Shown here piece after piece: positions 8,725 to 17,962 of a stretch of 64,000 bases of DNA. The position numbers and the translations under genes were made by a program. The notes under the pieces are model-generated. The model worked only from the letters and a program-made list of their open reading frames with translations. It did no database searches and was not told the DNA's origin. Each line of letters begins with the position of its first letter. Positions within the stretch are counted from its first letter, which is position 1. Origin of the DNA: Bacteriovoracaceae bacterium UBA3083 (GTDB lineage Bacteria > Bdellovibrionota > Bacteriovoracia > Bacteriovoracales > Bacteriovoracaceae); contig DFBJ01000003.1 of the NCBI GenBank assembly GCA_002366565.1, forward strand, positions 124,001 through 188,000, written 5' to 3'.

Positions 8725-9888
8725 ATGAATACTACTATTGTTAGTTTTTTTACAAGTAACTTAGGGATTGAGGTAACTTCACTTCAAGCCTTTTTAATAT
8801 TTGCTTTTGCATGTTTTATCGTAGTTAACCTTTGTGCTGTTATTGGTGGTTTAGGTACATACGCTGAAAGAAAGATTTCTGCAGATTTACAAATGAGAAT
8901 TGGTCCAAATAGAGTTGGACCTTTTGGTATTCTTCAATTTCTTGCTGATGGTGTTAAGTTAGTATTAAAAGAAATAATTATTCCAACTCAAGCAGACAAA
9001 ATGCTTTTCATGGTTGCACCTATCCTTTGTATGGTTGGTGTATTTGCAACTTTAGCAGTTGTTCCATTTTCAAGTGGATTTGTTCTTTCAGATTTAAATA
9101 TTGGAATCTTCTACTTACTAGGTGTTTCATCATTAGTAGGTGTCGGAATATTTCTAGGTGGTTACTCTTCTAACTCTAAGTGGTCAATGCTTGGTGGGAT
9201 GAGAGGAGCAGCTCAGATTATATCTTATGAAGTTCCTGTTACTCTTTGTATCTTATCTATTGTTGTAATGGCCGGTGGTCTTTCAATGACAACTTTAGTT
9301 GAAGGCCAAGGTGGTTTACCTCACCAATGGTACATTTTTCATAACCCATTCACATTTATTGGTTTCTTTGTTTTCTTTATTGGAATACTGGCTGAAACAA
9401 ATAGAGCGCCATTTGATTTACCAGAAGCGGAATCAGAACTTGTTTCTGGTTACCATACTGAGTATTCAGGTATGGCATTTTCATTCTTTGCTTTAGCAGA
9501 GTATGTAGAAGTATTTGTAGTGTGTGGAGTTGCTTCAGCATTATACCTTGGTGGATATAAGGTTCCATTTGATTTAGGAAATGGAGTACTAATATCAAAT
9601 ATTACAGGTGCACCACCAATTGTAAGTAACGGTATTGGTCAGTTACTTCAGGCAGGTTCATTCTTCACAAAGACATTTGCTCTTTATTACATTGTAATTT
9701 GGATTAGATGGACACTACCAAGACTAAGAATTGATCAACTTGTTTCATTATGTTGGAAATACTTAACACCAATTTGTATTTTTAACTTAATCGCAATTGC
9801 TATTTGGATGTGGGCTTTTGAAGGTCACTCTGTATATGACTTATTTACTACATGGCTCCACTCTCTGGGTGGTGGCGGTGGTCACTAA
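8725..9888 (+). CDS. nuoH: NADH-quinone oxidoreductase subunit H
   Basis: NuoH forms most of the quinone chamber and links it to the proton-pumping subunits. Conserved elements are all present: AERKISADLQMRIGPNRVGP (residues about 46-66), QFLADGVKLVLKE, and ETNRAPFDLPEAESELVSGY near residue 225. The C-terminus has the pattern WIRWTLPRLRIDQL. At 387 residues it is longer than E. coli NuoH (325), with extra N- and C-terminal sequence including a Gly-rich tail. It starts on the base after the nuoA stop, with AAGG just upstream. The intact motifs contrast sharply with the diverged paralogue at 16320-17216. Confidence 0.97.
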   Translation: MNTTIVSFFTSNLGIEVTSLQAFLIFAFACFIVVNLCAVIGGLGTYAERKISADLQMRIGPNRVGPFGILQFLADGVKLVLKEIIIPTQADKMLFMVAPILCMVGVFATLAVVPFSSGFVLSDLNIGIFYLLGVSSLVGVGIFLGGYSSNSKWSMLGGMRGAAQIISYEVPVTLCILSIVVMAGGLSMTTLVEGQGGLPHQWYIFHNPFTFIGFFVFFIGILAETNRAPFDLPEAESELVSGYHTEYSGMAFSFFALAEYVEVFVVCGVASALYLGGYKVPFDLGNGVLISNITGAPPIVSNGIGQLLQAGSFFTKTFALYYIVIWIRWTLPRLRIDQLVSLCWKYLTPICIFNLIAIAIWMWAFEGHSVYDLFTTWLHSLGGGGGH

Positions 9889-9905
9889 AATAAAGAGGAT
9901 TTAGC

Positions 9906-10430
9906 ATGTTTATTAATATCATGTTCATACTATCTGCCTTATTAGCTCTTTCTGGAGCGTATGGTGTGGTAGCAAGTAGAAACATTATGCACGCATGTGT
10001 GTATTTATTAGCAAGCCTTTTTGGAGTTGCAGGTTTATACGCAACTCTTGGGGCAGACTTTTTAGCGGCAACTCAGATGGTTGTTTATGCTGGTGGTGTC
10101 GTAATCTTAATGCTTTTTGCAGTAATGCTTACAGGTGGACACAAGGAAGCGGTTAATAAGTTTGGTATTAATAAGATACCTTCTATGGGGACAGTAAGAA
10201 CCTTTATAATAGGTATACTGTCAGCTTTAGTTCTTGGTTCTGTTGCATTTAAGATTTTAGCAGGAATGACTAAGCAGGTTCAGGGTGAATTACCTGAGTT
10301 TACATCAACAGTTGAAAAGCTTGGTGTACTGCTACTAACAGATCATATCTTAGCTTTTGAAATATCATCAGTATTACTGTTAGGTGCCCTTGTTGGTGCT
10401 GCTGTAATTTCTAGACCAAGGAAACAATAA
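9906..10430 (+). CDS. nuoJ: NADH-quinone oxidoreductase subunit J
   Basis: NuoJ is a five-helix membrane-arm subunit whose TM3 pi-bulge takes part in coupling. The 174-residue protein shows the family pattern: ASRNIMHACVYLLASLFGVA, then YATLGADFLAATQMVVYAGG, then VVILMLFAVML. AGGATTTAGC precedes the ATG. The stop overlaps the nuoK start (AATAATGG), and the length is normal. No nuoI lies between nuoH and nuoJ, unlike in most complete nuo operons. Confidence 0.96.
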   Translation: MFINIMFILSALLALSGAYGVVASRNIMHACVYLLASLFGVAGLYATLGADFLAATQMVVYAGGVVILMLFAVMLTGGHKEAVNKFGINKIPSMGTVRTFIIGILSALVLGSVAFKILAGMTKQVQGELPEFTSTVEKLGVLLLTDHILAFEISSVLLLGALVGAAVISRPRKQ

Positions 10431-10735
10431 TGGTATCACTTCCGTCATTTTTAGTTGTTTCACTAATTCTTTTTCTTGCAGGTATCGCTGTGATGATTGC
10501 AAGAAAAAATGTGATTGCAATTTTACTAGGTATTGAATTGATTCTTAATGCTGCGGCATTAAACTTTGCGGCCTATACAAGATTTATTAACAATAATCTT
10601 GATGGTCACGTAATGTCATTATTCATCATTGTTATTGCAGCAGCAGAAGCAGCTGTTGGATTAGCAATTGTTATTAGATTCTATCAAATTAGAGAAAGTA
10701 TCCATATTGATGATGCTACTCAATTACAAAGCTAA
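10430..10735 (+). CDS. nuoK: NADH-quinone oxidoreductase subunit K
   Basis: NuoK is an MrpC-like three-helix subunit forming one of the membrane-arm proton routes. The 101-residue sequence carries both essential acidic residues: Glu36 in ARKNVIAILLGIELILN and Glu73 in IIVIAAAEAAVGLAIVI. It ends in the usual IRFYQIRES region. The start overlaps the nuoJ stop by one base. The intact glutamates give a direct internal comparison with the diverged NuoK-like protein at 17680-17961, which has lost both. Confidence 0.97.
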   Translation: MVSLPSFLVVSLILFLAGIAVMIARKNVIAILLGIELILNAAALNFAAYTRFINNNLDGHVMSLFIIVIAAAEAAVGLAIVIRFYQIRESIHIDDATQLQS

Positions 10736-10752
10736 TTAGGAAGGTTGATTAA

Positions 10753-12933
10753 ATGGATTATACTATTTCAACTATTGCACCGATTGTCTTATTTCCGTTC
10801 TTTGCGTTTGCTATTAATGCATTCTTAGCTCGTAAAGCAACTAAAGTAGCAGTATTTATTAGTTGTGCTGCAATCGCTTTATCATCAGTATGGGCAATCA
10901 GAATTTTTAAAGATTTTATTTTCGGTAACTATGCTACTGATCATTATGTTCACAAGGTTTTCACTTGGTTTGATCTTAATGGAGCTGGTTTAGAGTTTAA
11001 TGTTGATATGGGTATCTATATAGATAACATGACAGCAATTATGCTTTTAATGGTTACTGTTGTTGCAACACTAATTCATATCTTCTCAACATATTATATG
11101 AAAGATGACATGAATTACGGTAGAAACGGTAGATTCTTTACGTATATGTCACTATTTACTTCAGCTATGCTGGGGTTAGTTCTTTCAGATAACCTTTTCT
11201 CAGTATTTATCTTTTGGGAGCTAATGGGATTTTGTTCTTACAGCTTAATTGGACATTATTACGAAAAAGAAAAGGCCGGAGATGCTAACGTAAAAGCATT
11301 CATGACAACTAGAGTTGGAGATGTTTTCTTCTTACTTGGTATTCTTGCTATTTGGACAAATATTGGTTCAGCAAGCTTTGTAGATATTTACGCGTCTATA
11401 GCTGATGGGTCATTTGCTTCTCATACTGCTTTAGGTATTCCTCTAGCAACATTTGCTGGTCTAGCAATCTTTATGGGAACAATTGGTAAATCTGCTCAGT
11501 TCCCTCTTCAAGTTTGGTTACCGGATGCGATGAATGGACCAACACCTTGTTCAGCTCTTATTCACGCTGCAACTATGGTTGCCGGTGGTGTTTACTTATC
11601 ACTTAGAATTTACCCAATATTAGACTTAGGTGGTTTAACAACTCTAGTTGCTTATATCGGTGGGATTACAGCATTTGGTGCAGCAACAATCGCACTAATT
11701 CAAACAGACTTTAAAGCAGTACTTGCATATTCAACAATTTCACAGCTTGGATACATGGTTCTTGGTGTAGGTGTTGGGTCTTATAATGCTGCATTTATGC
11801 ACCTGATTACACATGCAATCTTCAAAGCATGTCTATTCTTAAGTGCTGGTTCAGTTATTCATTCTTTACATGATCATCACACGCATGAGCATGTTCAAGA
11901 AATGCCAAGAATGGGTGGATTAAGACATAAAATGAAATTTACTTGGTTTGCAATGTGGTGTTGTACTCTTGCTATTGCAGGTATTCCTTTCTTCTCAGGA
12001 TTTGTATCAAAAGATAGAATCTTAGGTGATGCACTAATTATGGCATTAGAGAATAAAGCAATGATTGTTCCTGCTCTTCTAGGTTTTGGTGGTGCTCTAC
12101 TAACAGCATTCTATATGTGTAGAATGATGTTCTTAGCATTTCACGGTGAGCCAAGAGATAAAGACCTGTACGACCATACTCATGAAGAGAAATTTTCATG
12201 GAACAGAAACTTACCTTTATTAATACTTGCTGTATTTACTTTAGGTGTTTGGTTCTCAGGTTCTCTTACAGGTCAGAAATTACTTAAGGTTGCCTCACCA
12301 GAAGGAAAACTTGAGTGGTTCTCAACACTTGTAGCGAAACCAGAAGTATCTAAATTTACATCATATAAAAGAGAAGCATGGGGAACTGTAGACACAAGAG
12401 AAGCTGTACAAGTTGCTCCTTCTCACTACGATCCTGATCATGGAATGACAGAAGAGGAAGCTCATCATGTACACCATGTTCACCATATTGGAGCTATCGT
12501 TTCAATAATCATCGCTTTTAGTGGTGTATTCATTGCCTTTATGATGTATATCAAAAAGTCATGGAACCCAGGATGGTGGGTAACTACTTTCTCTGGTTGG
12601 TACAGAGCACTTCAGAATAAGTATTACATGGATGATCTATACATTAAGGGTGTTATTGGAAAAGGATTACTACCTTTAAACAATTTCTTAGCCTGGTTAG
12701 ATATGGGTATCTATGACCGTTATATCGTTGATGGTTGGGCAAAAGTAAACAGAGGTTTCTTTACTTTCGCAAAATGGTTCGATGATTTATGGGTTGATAC
12801 TGTTATGGTAGATGGAACAGGAGCGAGTGTTAGATTGTTCAATGTTATTTTAAGAACATTGCAATCTGGAAAGATTCAATTCTATTTCATCATGATTATT
12901 GTTGTTTTAGCTGGTTACATATTAGCATTATAA
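10753..12933 (+). CDS. nuoL: NADH-quinone oxidoreductase subunit L
   Basis: NuoL is the distal antiporter-like subunit of the complex I membrane arm, with a long lateral helix. The 726-residue protein has the TM5 glutamate motif (VFIFWELMGFCSYSLIGH, Glu near residue 156) and the TM7 lysine (GKSAQFPLQVWLPDAMNGPT, Lys near 246). IQTDFKAVLAYSTISQLGYM and IAGIPFFSGFVSKD are also present. A His-rich loop (HYDPDHGMTEEEAHHVHHVHH, around residues 557-577) precedes the C-terminal helices. AGGAAGG precedes the ATG. It looks fully functional and contrasts with the 507-residue diverged paralogue downstream. Confidence 0.97.
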   Translation: MDYTISTIAPIVLFPFFAFAINAFLARKATKVAVFISCAAIALSSVWAIRIFKDFIFGNYATDHYVHKVFTWFDLNGAGLEFNVDMGIYIDNMTAIMLLMVTVVATLIHIFSTYYMKDDMNYGRNGRFFTYMSLFTSAMLGLVLSDNLFSVFIFWELMGFCSYSLIGHYYEKEKAGDANVKAFMTTRVGDVFFLLGILAIWTNIGSASFVDIYASIADGSFASHTALGIPLATFAGLAIFMGTIGKSAQFPLQVWLPDAMNGPTPCSALIHAATMVAGGVYLSLRIYPILDLGGLTTLVAYIGGITAFGAATIALIQTDFKAVLAYSTISQLGYMVLGVGVGSYNAAFMHLITHAIFKACLFLSAGSVIHSLHDHHTHEHVQEMPRMGGLRHKMKFTWFAMWCCTLAIAGIPFFSGFVSKDRILGDALIMALENKAMIVPALLGFGGALLTAFYMCRMMFLAFHGEPRDKDLYDHTHEEKFSWNRNLPLLILAVFTLGVWFSGSLTGQKLLKVASPEGKLEWFSTLVAKPEVSKFTSYKREAWGTVDTREAVQVAPSHYDPDHGMTEEEAHHVHHVHHIGAIVSIIIAFSGVFIAFMMYIKKSWNPGWWVTTFSGWYRALQNKYYMDDLYIKGVIGKGLLPLNNFLAWLDMGIYDRYIVDGWAKVNRGFFTFAKWFDDLWVDTVMVDGTGASVRLFNVILRTLQSGKIQFYFIMIIVVLAGYILAL

Positions 12934-12964
12934 AAATTATTTTCTATATAAAGAGGAGTTGACG

Positions 12965-14506
12965 GTGAGTGGAACGTCGAATTTATTAAACTGGATTCTT
13001 TGGATGCCGATGCTTGGTGCTCTAGGTGTATTACTTATTCCTAAAGCAAAAGAAAACGCTATTAGATTTTGGGCCCTAGCAAATACTGCTATTACAATGG
13101 TTCTAACTGCAAAACTGTGGATGGGATTTGATAATTCTATTGCAGGTATGCAAGAAGCATTTACTGTTAAAATTCCTTGGATTAAGCAATTCAATATCTT
13201 CTATCACTTAGGTGTAGATGGAATTTCTCTTCCAATGATCCTTTTAACTTCAGTGATTTTATTCATCTGTATTCTAAGTTCTTGGACTGTTAAGAAGCAA
13301 ATCAAAGGCTACTTTGCATTGATTCTTTTCCTCCAGAGTACTATTTACGGTGTATTCTTCTCATTAGATTTCTTCCTATTCTATGTTTACTGGGAAGTAA
13401 TGCTAATTCCAATGTTCTTCCTAATTGGTATTTGGGGTGGAGAGAACAGAGAATATGCAGCTGTTAAATTCTTTCTTTATACTTTCTTTGGATCAATCTT
13501 GATGCTTGTTGGTATGGTTGCACTTTACCATGCAACTGGTAAGGGTGTTGACTCATTCGATTTATTAGCTCTTAAAGCAAGTGCTGATGAATTTATTAAA
13601 ATGAAAGTAAGCCTATTTGGAACAGAAGTAGCATTTGATAAGCTATTCTTTATGTTTATGTTTATTGGTTTCGCTATTAAGGTTCCAGTATTTCCATTCC
13701 ATACATGGCTACCTCATGCACACGTTCAGGCACCAACTGCAATTTCAGTAATTCTAGCAGGTGTTTTACTTAAGATGGGTACTTACGGTTTCTTAAGAAT
13801 CGCATTTCCTATCTTTCCTGGAGCTGCTGTTTACTTCTCAAACTTTATAGCAATCCTTGGTCTTATTAATATTATTTACGGTGCATTCTGTGCGATGGCA
13901 CAAACAGATGTTAAGAAACTAATTGCATACTCTTCAGTATCTCACATGGGATTTGTAATGATTGGTATGGCCGCAATGACTTCTCAAGGTCTTAACGGTG
14001 CAGTTCTTCAGATGTTTAACCATGGTACTTCTGCAGCGATGATGTTCCTTCTTATCGGTATTCTTTATGAAAGATCTCACCACAGATGGATTGTTAGACC
14101 AGATGGATCAAAAGGTTTTGGAGGATTATATACTCAATTACCAGTATTCTCGATTGTCTTTATAATTGGTATGTTCGCAGCAATGGGACTTCCAGGACTA
14201 TCAGGATTTATCTCAGAAGCGTTAATCTTCTTTGGTATCTACCAAAAATTTACAACTATGACTGTTCTTGCTCTACTTGGTCTTCTGATCGGTGCAGCTT
14301 ACCTACTTTGGATGTTTAAAAGAATGTTCTTCGGTGATGTTGTTGAGGAATGTAAGTCATACACAGATATGAATGCGAGAGAAATTTTCTATATGATGCC
14401 ATTATGTGTAGCTGTAATTCTATTTGGAATTTGGCCATCACCTATTTTAGATATCATGAAAGCTTCAGTTAATTCTCTAGTAACTTTATTGGCGAATTAT
14501 CAGTAA
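12965..14506 (+). CDS. nuoM: NADH-quinone oxidoreductase subunit M
   Basis: NuoM is the central antiporter-like pump subunit. I choose the GTG at 12965: AGAGGAG at 12951-12957 is seven bases upstream of it, but almost touches the alternative TTG at 12959. From this start Glu144 lies in YVYWEVMLIPMFFLIG. GFAIKVPVFPFHTWLPHAH carries the TM7 lysine, and MAQTDVKKLIAYSSVSHMG and GLPGLSGFISE follow. The length is 513 residues, close to the family norm. nuoN starts 13 bases after its stop. Confidence 0.97.
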   Translation: MSGTSNLLNWILWMPMLGALGVLLIPKAKENAIRFWALANTAITMVLTAKLWMGFDNSIAGMQEAFTVKIPWIKQFNIFYHLGVDGISLPMILLTSVILFICILSSWTVKKQIKGYFALILFLQSTIYGVFFSLDFFLFYVYWEVMLIPMFFLIGIWGGENREYAAVKFFLYTFFGSILMLVGMVALYHATGKGVDSFDLLALKASADEFIKMKVSLFGTEVAFDKLFFMFMFIGFAIKVPVFPFHTWLPHAHVQAPTAISVILAGVLLKMGTYGFLRIAFPIFPGAAVYFSNFIAILGLINIIYGAFCAMAQTDVKKLIAYSSVSHMGFVMIGMAAMTSQGLNGAVLQMFNHGTSAAMMFLLIGILYERSHHRWIVRPDGSKGFGGLYTQLPVFSIVFIIGMFAAMGLPGLSGFISEALIFFGIYQKFTTMTVLALLGLLIGAAYLLWMFKRMFFGDVVEECKSYTDMNAREIFYMMPLCVAVILFGIWPSPILDIMKASVNSLVTLLANYQ

Positions 14507-14519
14507 AAAGGTGTAAGAA

Positions 14520-15995
14520 ATGCTTTTAAACTATTTAGCAAGTATAGCCCGATTCACTCCAGAGATTATTTTGGTAGTGACTATGATAGGTCTTCTGTTT
14601 GTTGAGTCTACATATAGTAATGATGCTAAAGGAAGCAAGAAAGGCTACCTTTATGCAACAGCTTACTTAGGTCTACTCTTCACATTAGTAAAATTAATTG
14701 GTTCTCTAGGAGATGCTCCTGGAGGAATCTTTACTAATGCTTTAACGATTGATCCTTTCAGTACTTTAGCCAAAATTATCATGGTTATTGGAACAGGAGC
14801 TTCGATTTACTTAAGTAGAAGATCAGATGATATCTACGATAAACTTAAAGGTGAATTTGCAATTATTGCAATTGGCGTTCTGATTGGTGGTATGCTTCTA
14901 GCTTCTGCTAACAATATGTTAATGCTTTATATTGGTATTGAAACACTTTCAATTCTTTCTTATGTTCTCGCTTCTTTAAAGAAGAACGATGATAGATCAT
15001 CAGAAGCTGGTCTTAAGTACTCTCTATATGGAGGTATTTCTGCTGGTATTATGCTCTTTGGAATGAGTCATATTTTTGGTGTTGTAGGTACAATTCAATT
15101 TGCAGGAATCGTCGATAAGATACAAGCATTAGATACAATGCAAGTTGCTATCCTAATGCCTTCTTTCTTAATGTTCTTTGCAGGTATTGGTTACAAGATT
15201 GCTTGTGTACCATTCCACATGTGGGCTCCTGATGTTTATGAAGGATCTCCACTTCCAGTTACAACATTCTTCTCTATTGTACCAAAAATTGCTGGTATAG
15301 CAGTTCTAGTTAGAGTGACAATGACATTCTTTGGTGGAGACACAAGTGCTCTACAGATGACTTGGGTTGGATCTTTAAGTGTGATTGCAGCGTTAACAAT
15401 GACTGTTGGAAACGTTTCAGCAATTGGACAAAGATCAGTTAAGAGAATGCTAGCTTACTCTTCAATCAGTCATGCAGGTATGATGATGATGGGTGTTGTT
15501 TGTTTATCTGAGATTGGTGTTACAGGGATCATTTTTTACGGTATCACTTACCTATTTATGACTCTAGTAGCTTTCTTCATTACTTCTTTTGTACAAGATG
15601 AATATGGAAATGATCACTTTGAAAGATTTAATGGATTAATTACAAAGCACCCATTAATGGCAATCTTCATGATTATGACGATGTTCTCTTTGGCAGGTAT
15701 TCCGCCATTTAGTGGATTTGTTGCTAAGTTCAATATCTTCAACGCACTTATTGATAAAGACTTCTATGTTTTAGCTATAATTGCCGGGATGAACTCTGTT
15801 GTAGCAATTTACTATTACTTAAAAATAGTAAGACTAATGGTATTTAAATCTTCTGAAAGTGAAGAAAAAGTTAGTGGTTTTGGATTCACTAACCAACTTG
15901 TAATAGCGATCCTAACTGTACCAGTTCTAGTGCTTGGTATATTCTGGGAAAATATTATAGTTGTTGCTAATGGAGCTAAGATCTTTATCCAATAA
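14520..15995 (+). CDS. nuoN: NADH-quinone oxidoreductase subunit N
   Basis: NuoN is the proximal antiporter-like pump subunit. The 491-residue protein carries MLYIGIETLSILSYVLAS (TM5 glutamate), GIGYKIACVPFHMWAPDVYE (TM7 lysine), GQRSVKRMLAYSSISHAGMM and LAGIPPFSGFVAKF. AAGGTGTAAG precedes the ATG. The TAA stop shares a base with the ATG of the next gene (TAATGG), so the canonical subunits run directly into the diverged set without a terminator. This suggests one transcript for both sets. Confidence 0.97.
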   Translation: MLLNYLASIARFTPEIILVVTMIGLLFVESTYSNDAKGSKKGYLYATAYLGLLFTLVKLIGSLGDAPGGIFTNALTIDPFSTLAKIIMVIGTGASIYLSRRSDDIYDKLKGEFAIIAIGVLIGGMLLASANNMLMLYIGIETLSILSYVLASLKKNDDRSSEAGLKYSLYGGISAGIMLFGMSHIFGVVGTIQFAGIVDKIQALDTMQVAILMPSFLMFFAGIGYKIACVPFHMWAPDVYEGSPLPVTTFFSIVPKIAGIAVLVRVTMTFFGGDTSALQMTWVGSLSVIAALTMTVGNVSAIGQRSVKRMLAYSSISHAGMMMMGVVCLSEIGVTGIIFYGITYLFMTLVAFFITSFVQDEYGNDHFERFNGLITKHPLMAIFMIMTMFSLAGIPPFSGFVAKFNIFNALIDKDFYVLAIIAGMNSVVAIYYYLKIVRLMVFKSSESEEKVSGFGFTNQLVIAILTVPVLVLGIFWENIIVVANGAKIFIQ

Positions 15996-16318
15996 TGGAA
16001 GGTCTTAACTTCAATATATTCATAATTATTTCATCTGGCCTAAGTATTTTACTATTTACTTGGGCCTTTTTTGTTAAGACTCGAAAAAGTAACTTTAAAA
16101 CAGATATTGAAAAACAGTTTGTAACGAGTTCAGTGAAGAACTTACGTAATACGATGCAAATATCACTAAGTATCCTGGCGATATTTCTTTTATCTCTAAT
16201 AATAAAGAATTGGACTCTAGAACAGCTATTTACTAGGGAAAACCTTTTATTATTAGTACCTTTTATTCTATCATTGATTATAATTTTAAGAATAGATCCT
16301 CAATCACGGAAGAATTAG
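15995..16318 (+). CDS. Small membrane protein, putative diverged NuoA paralogue (A')
   Basis: I do not recognise this 107-residue protein as any standard family. It has three predicted helices: about residues 8-26, 54-70 and 82-98. Its size and topology match NuoA, but the YECGEEP loop is replaced by a Lys-rich stretch (KTRKSNFKTDIEKQF). Local resemblance to NuoA is weak. The main argument is position: it is first in a seven-gene array whose later members line up one by one with NuoH, J, K, L, M and N. Its ATG overlaps the nuoN stop by one base, so translation is probably coupled. Assignment to NuoA is the least certain of the set. Confidence 0.5.
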   Translation: MEGLNFNIFIIISSGLSILLFTWAFFVKTRKSNFKTDIEKQFVTSSVKNLRNTMQISLSILAIFLLSLIIKNWTLEQLFTRENLLLLVPFILSLIIILRIDPQSRKN

Positions 16319-16319
16319 A

Positions 16320-17216
16320 TTGAATAGTTTAAATAATGGGCTGGTTCCTGTTGTAGCAACAACATTTATTATCGTATTGTTTATAGTCATTATTGGACTA
16401 GTTGATAAACTATTTAGACATGAAGCCATTGCAACATATAGAGAGTCCTTAAAAAATTTTAGAGTTGTAAGAGTGTTTAAAATTAACTTTTTAAATACAT
16501 CTCTATTTTCTTTAGCACTCTCGCTCATAAGATTTAACATACTCTTCTATCTCCTAATTAAGACAATAGGTAATATGCTTTTTGGAAGTGATACTGACCT
16601 CTTTAGTATCAATTATGTTATTTCATATATTGTTGTATGTGAGTTTCTATTTTTTCTTAAAACAAAGAAGAAAAATGAGATTAATGAATTATCAACGATC
16701 TCACTTTCTATTGTATTTACTCTAGGACTAATAGGTCTTTATAAATTAAGTTCAAACTTGATTGTTGAAAAGAAAATATTCTGGTTATCATCTGACTATG
16801 CACTAAGTAGTTGGAGTATTTTAGAGTTTCCAACACTTATCCTTCCCGTCTTTTATATTCTTGTTTCACTATATACAAGAATCATAAAGTCATCTGTAGC
16901 GCTTAGGTATAATAGTGTAGACAGACTATTTGATTATTTAAGTAATAACTTACTCTATATATATATGGTTTGTTTATTTCTCAGAACAATCGCAGGTGGT
17001 GTAACGGACTTACAAATACTAGGTTCGTCAGAGTTAGTTCAAGTAGATAATATAATTTCAATTATTATTAAATTTACAATCTTTAGTATTATTACCAGAC
17101 TACTTATAAGATTTTTACCTTCTATAATAGACTTTAAAAGAAGAGACTTAACTCCTTTAATATTAATACTAGGTTTTAATATTGTTCTCGTACATTTCTT
17201 AAAGGGAGGACTATGA
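16320..17216 (+). CDS. Polytopic membrane protein, putative diverged NuoH paralogue (H')
   Basis: The 298-residue protein has about eight helices. It starts at TTG 16320, with GGAAG upstream and the previous stop one base before it. By eye its C-terminal half follows NuoH. The segment LYIYMVCLFLRTIAGGVTDL corresponds to the NuoH stretch FFALAEYVEVFVVCGVASAL. ITRLLIRFLPSIIDFKRRDL corresponds to WIRWTLPRLRIDQLVSLCWK. None of the NuoH quinone-site motifs survive (no AERK, no GPNRVGP, no ETNRAPFD...E). If homologous, it has lost quinone chemistry but kept the fold. The frame is intact and coupled to the next gene by an ATGA overlap, so I do not call it a pseudogene. Confidence 0.65.
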   Translation: MNSLNNGLVPVVATTFIIVLFIVIIGLVDKLFRHEAIATYRESLKNFRVVRVFKINFLNTSLFSLALSLIRFNILFYLLIKTIGNMLFGSDTDLFSINYVISYIVVCEFLFFLKTKKKNEINELSTISLSIVFTLGLIGLYKLSSNLIVEKKIFWLSSDYALSSWSILEFPTLILPVFYILVSLYTRIIKSSVALRYNSVDRLFDYLSNNLLYIYMVCLFLRTIAGGVTDLQILGSSELVQVDNIISIIIKFTIFSIITRLLIRFLPSIIDFKRRDLTPLILILGFNIVLVHFLKGGL

Positions 17217-17680
17217 TTACTATGTTGATCGTTCTTGCTTTTATCGTAGCAAATATTGCAATGGTAATTTCAAACAAATCTAGCTTTAAAATATTATTTA
17301 GTTTTTTAACCAGTTTAATAGTCTTTATATTTTTAAATAATATTAAATATGAATACTCAGATCTTTATATAACATTTGTTATATTTATGAATTTTATATT
17401 CTTAGGTTACGTGAAGTTTTCACAAACAGGTAGAGTTAGAGTACTTCCCTCTTCTAGAAATAGAATGACAAATAATCTAATTCCAATAGTTAGTACTTTG
17501 ATATCAACATTAGTAGTTGTGATCTTATTAAATAATGTAAGTGATGAAATTTTAGAAAGAGATATCTTATCAATGAAAGAGAGTGCATTTAATTACTTTC
17601 AAGACTTTAATATAATGTTTGTTACAGGAGTAACGATAACAATTTTATTTTTCTATATAGTTAAAAGAGTTAAAGAATAA
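17213..17680 (+). CDS. Membrane protein, putative diverged NuoJ paralogue (J')
   Basis: This 155-residue protein has five helices, as in NuoJ (174 residues for the copy at 9906-10430). The order of elements is similar: two N-terminal helices around a short loop (VANIAMVISNKSSFKILFSF against ALSGAYGVVASRNIMHACVY), a third ending in a basic loop, and two C-terminal helices. The Gly-rich TM3 of NuoJ (YAGGVVILML) is replaced by FVIFMNFIFLGYVKF, so the pi-bulge glycines are gone. AGGGAGGA precedes the ATG, which overlaps the previous stop. Assignment rests on position, size and topology more than on residue identity. Confidence 0.6.
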   Translation: MITMLIVLAFIVANIAMVISNKSSFKILFSFLTSLIVFIFLNNIKYEYSDLYITFVIFMNFIFLGYVKFSQTGRVRVLPSSRNRMTNNLIPIVSTLISTLVVVILLNNVSDEILERDILSMKESAFNYFQDFNIMFVTGVTITILFFYIVKRVKE

Positions 17681-17961
17681 TGACTTATATACTACTAATC
17701 TCTCTAATATTTATAACATCTGCTGTATCTATCTATATGATGTTTGCAAGACAAAATGCAGTAGATAGTTTTGTCGGCTTAAGTCATATGTTTACACTCT
17801 TTGTCCTAGTGTCACACTATATAGAATTGATAGAAAAGATTTCATTTGAAGGGTCATTGATTATTATTTTCGGTGTCGTTTTTGTAGTGACGGCGTTGAG
17901 TATTTCAATAATTAGATTTAAGCAATACCAAAGTAGTGGTAACAGTAACATAGAAGGATAG
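17680..17961 (+). CDS. Small membrane protein, putative diverged NuoK paralogue lacking both channel glutamates (K')
   Basis: This 93-residue three-helix protein aligns over its length with NuoK. ARQNAVDSFVGLSHMF matches ARKNVIAILLGIELIL, and TALSISIIRFKQY matches AVGLAIVIRFYQI. At the two conserved glutamate positions it has Ser35 (for Glu36) and Val69 (for Glu73), so it cannot carry protons by the usual NuoK route. The start shares a base with the preceding stop (TAATG). The gene order J'-K' matches nuoJ-nuoK. This short gene is among the clearest homologies in the second set. Confidence 0.72.
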   Translation: MTYILLISLIFITSAVSIYMMFARQNAVDSFVGLSHMFTLFVLVSHYIELIEKISFEGSLIIIFGVVFVVTALSISIIRFKQYQSSGNSNIEG

Positions 17962-17962
17962 T

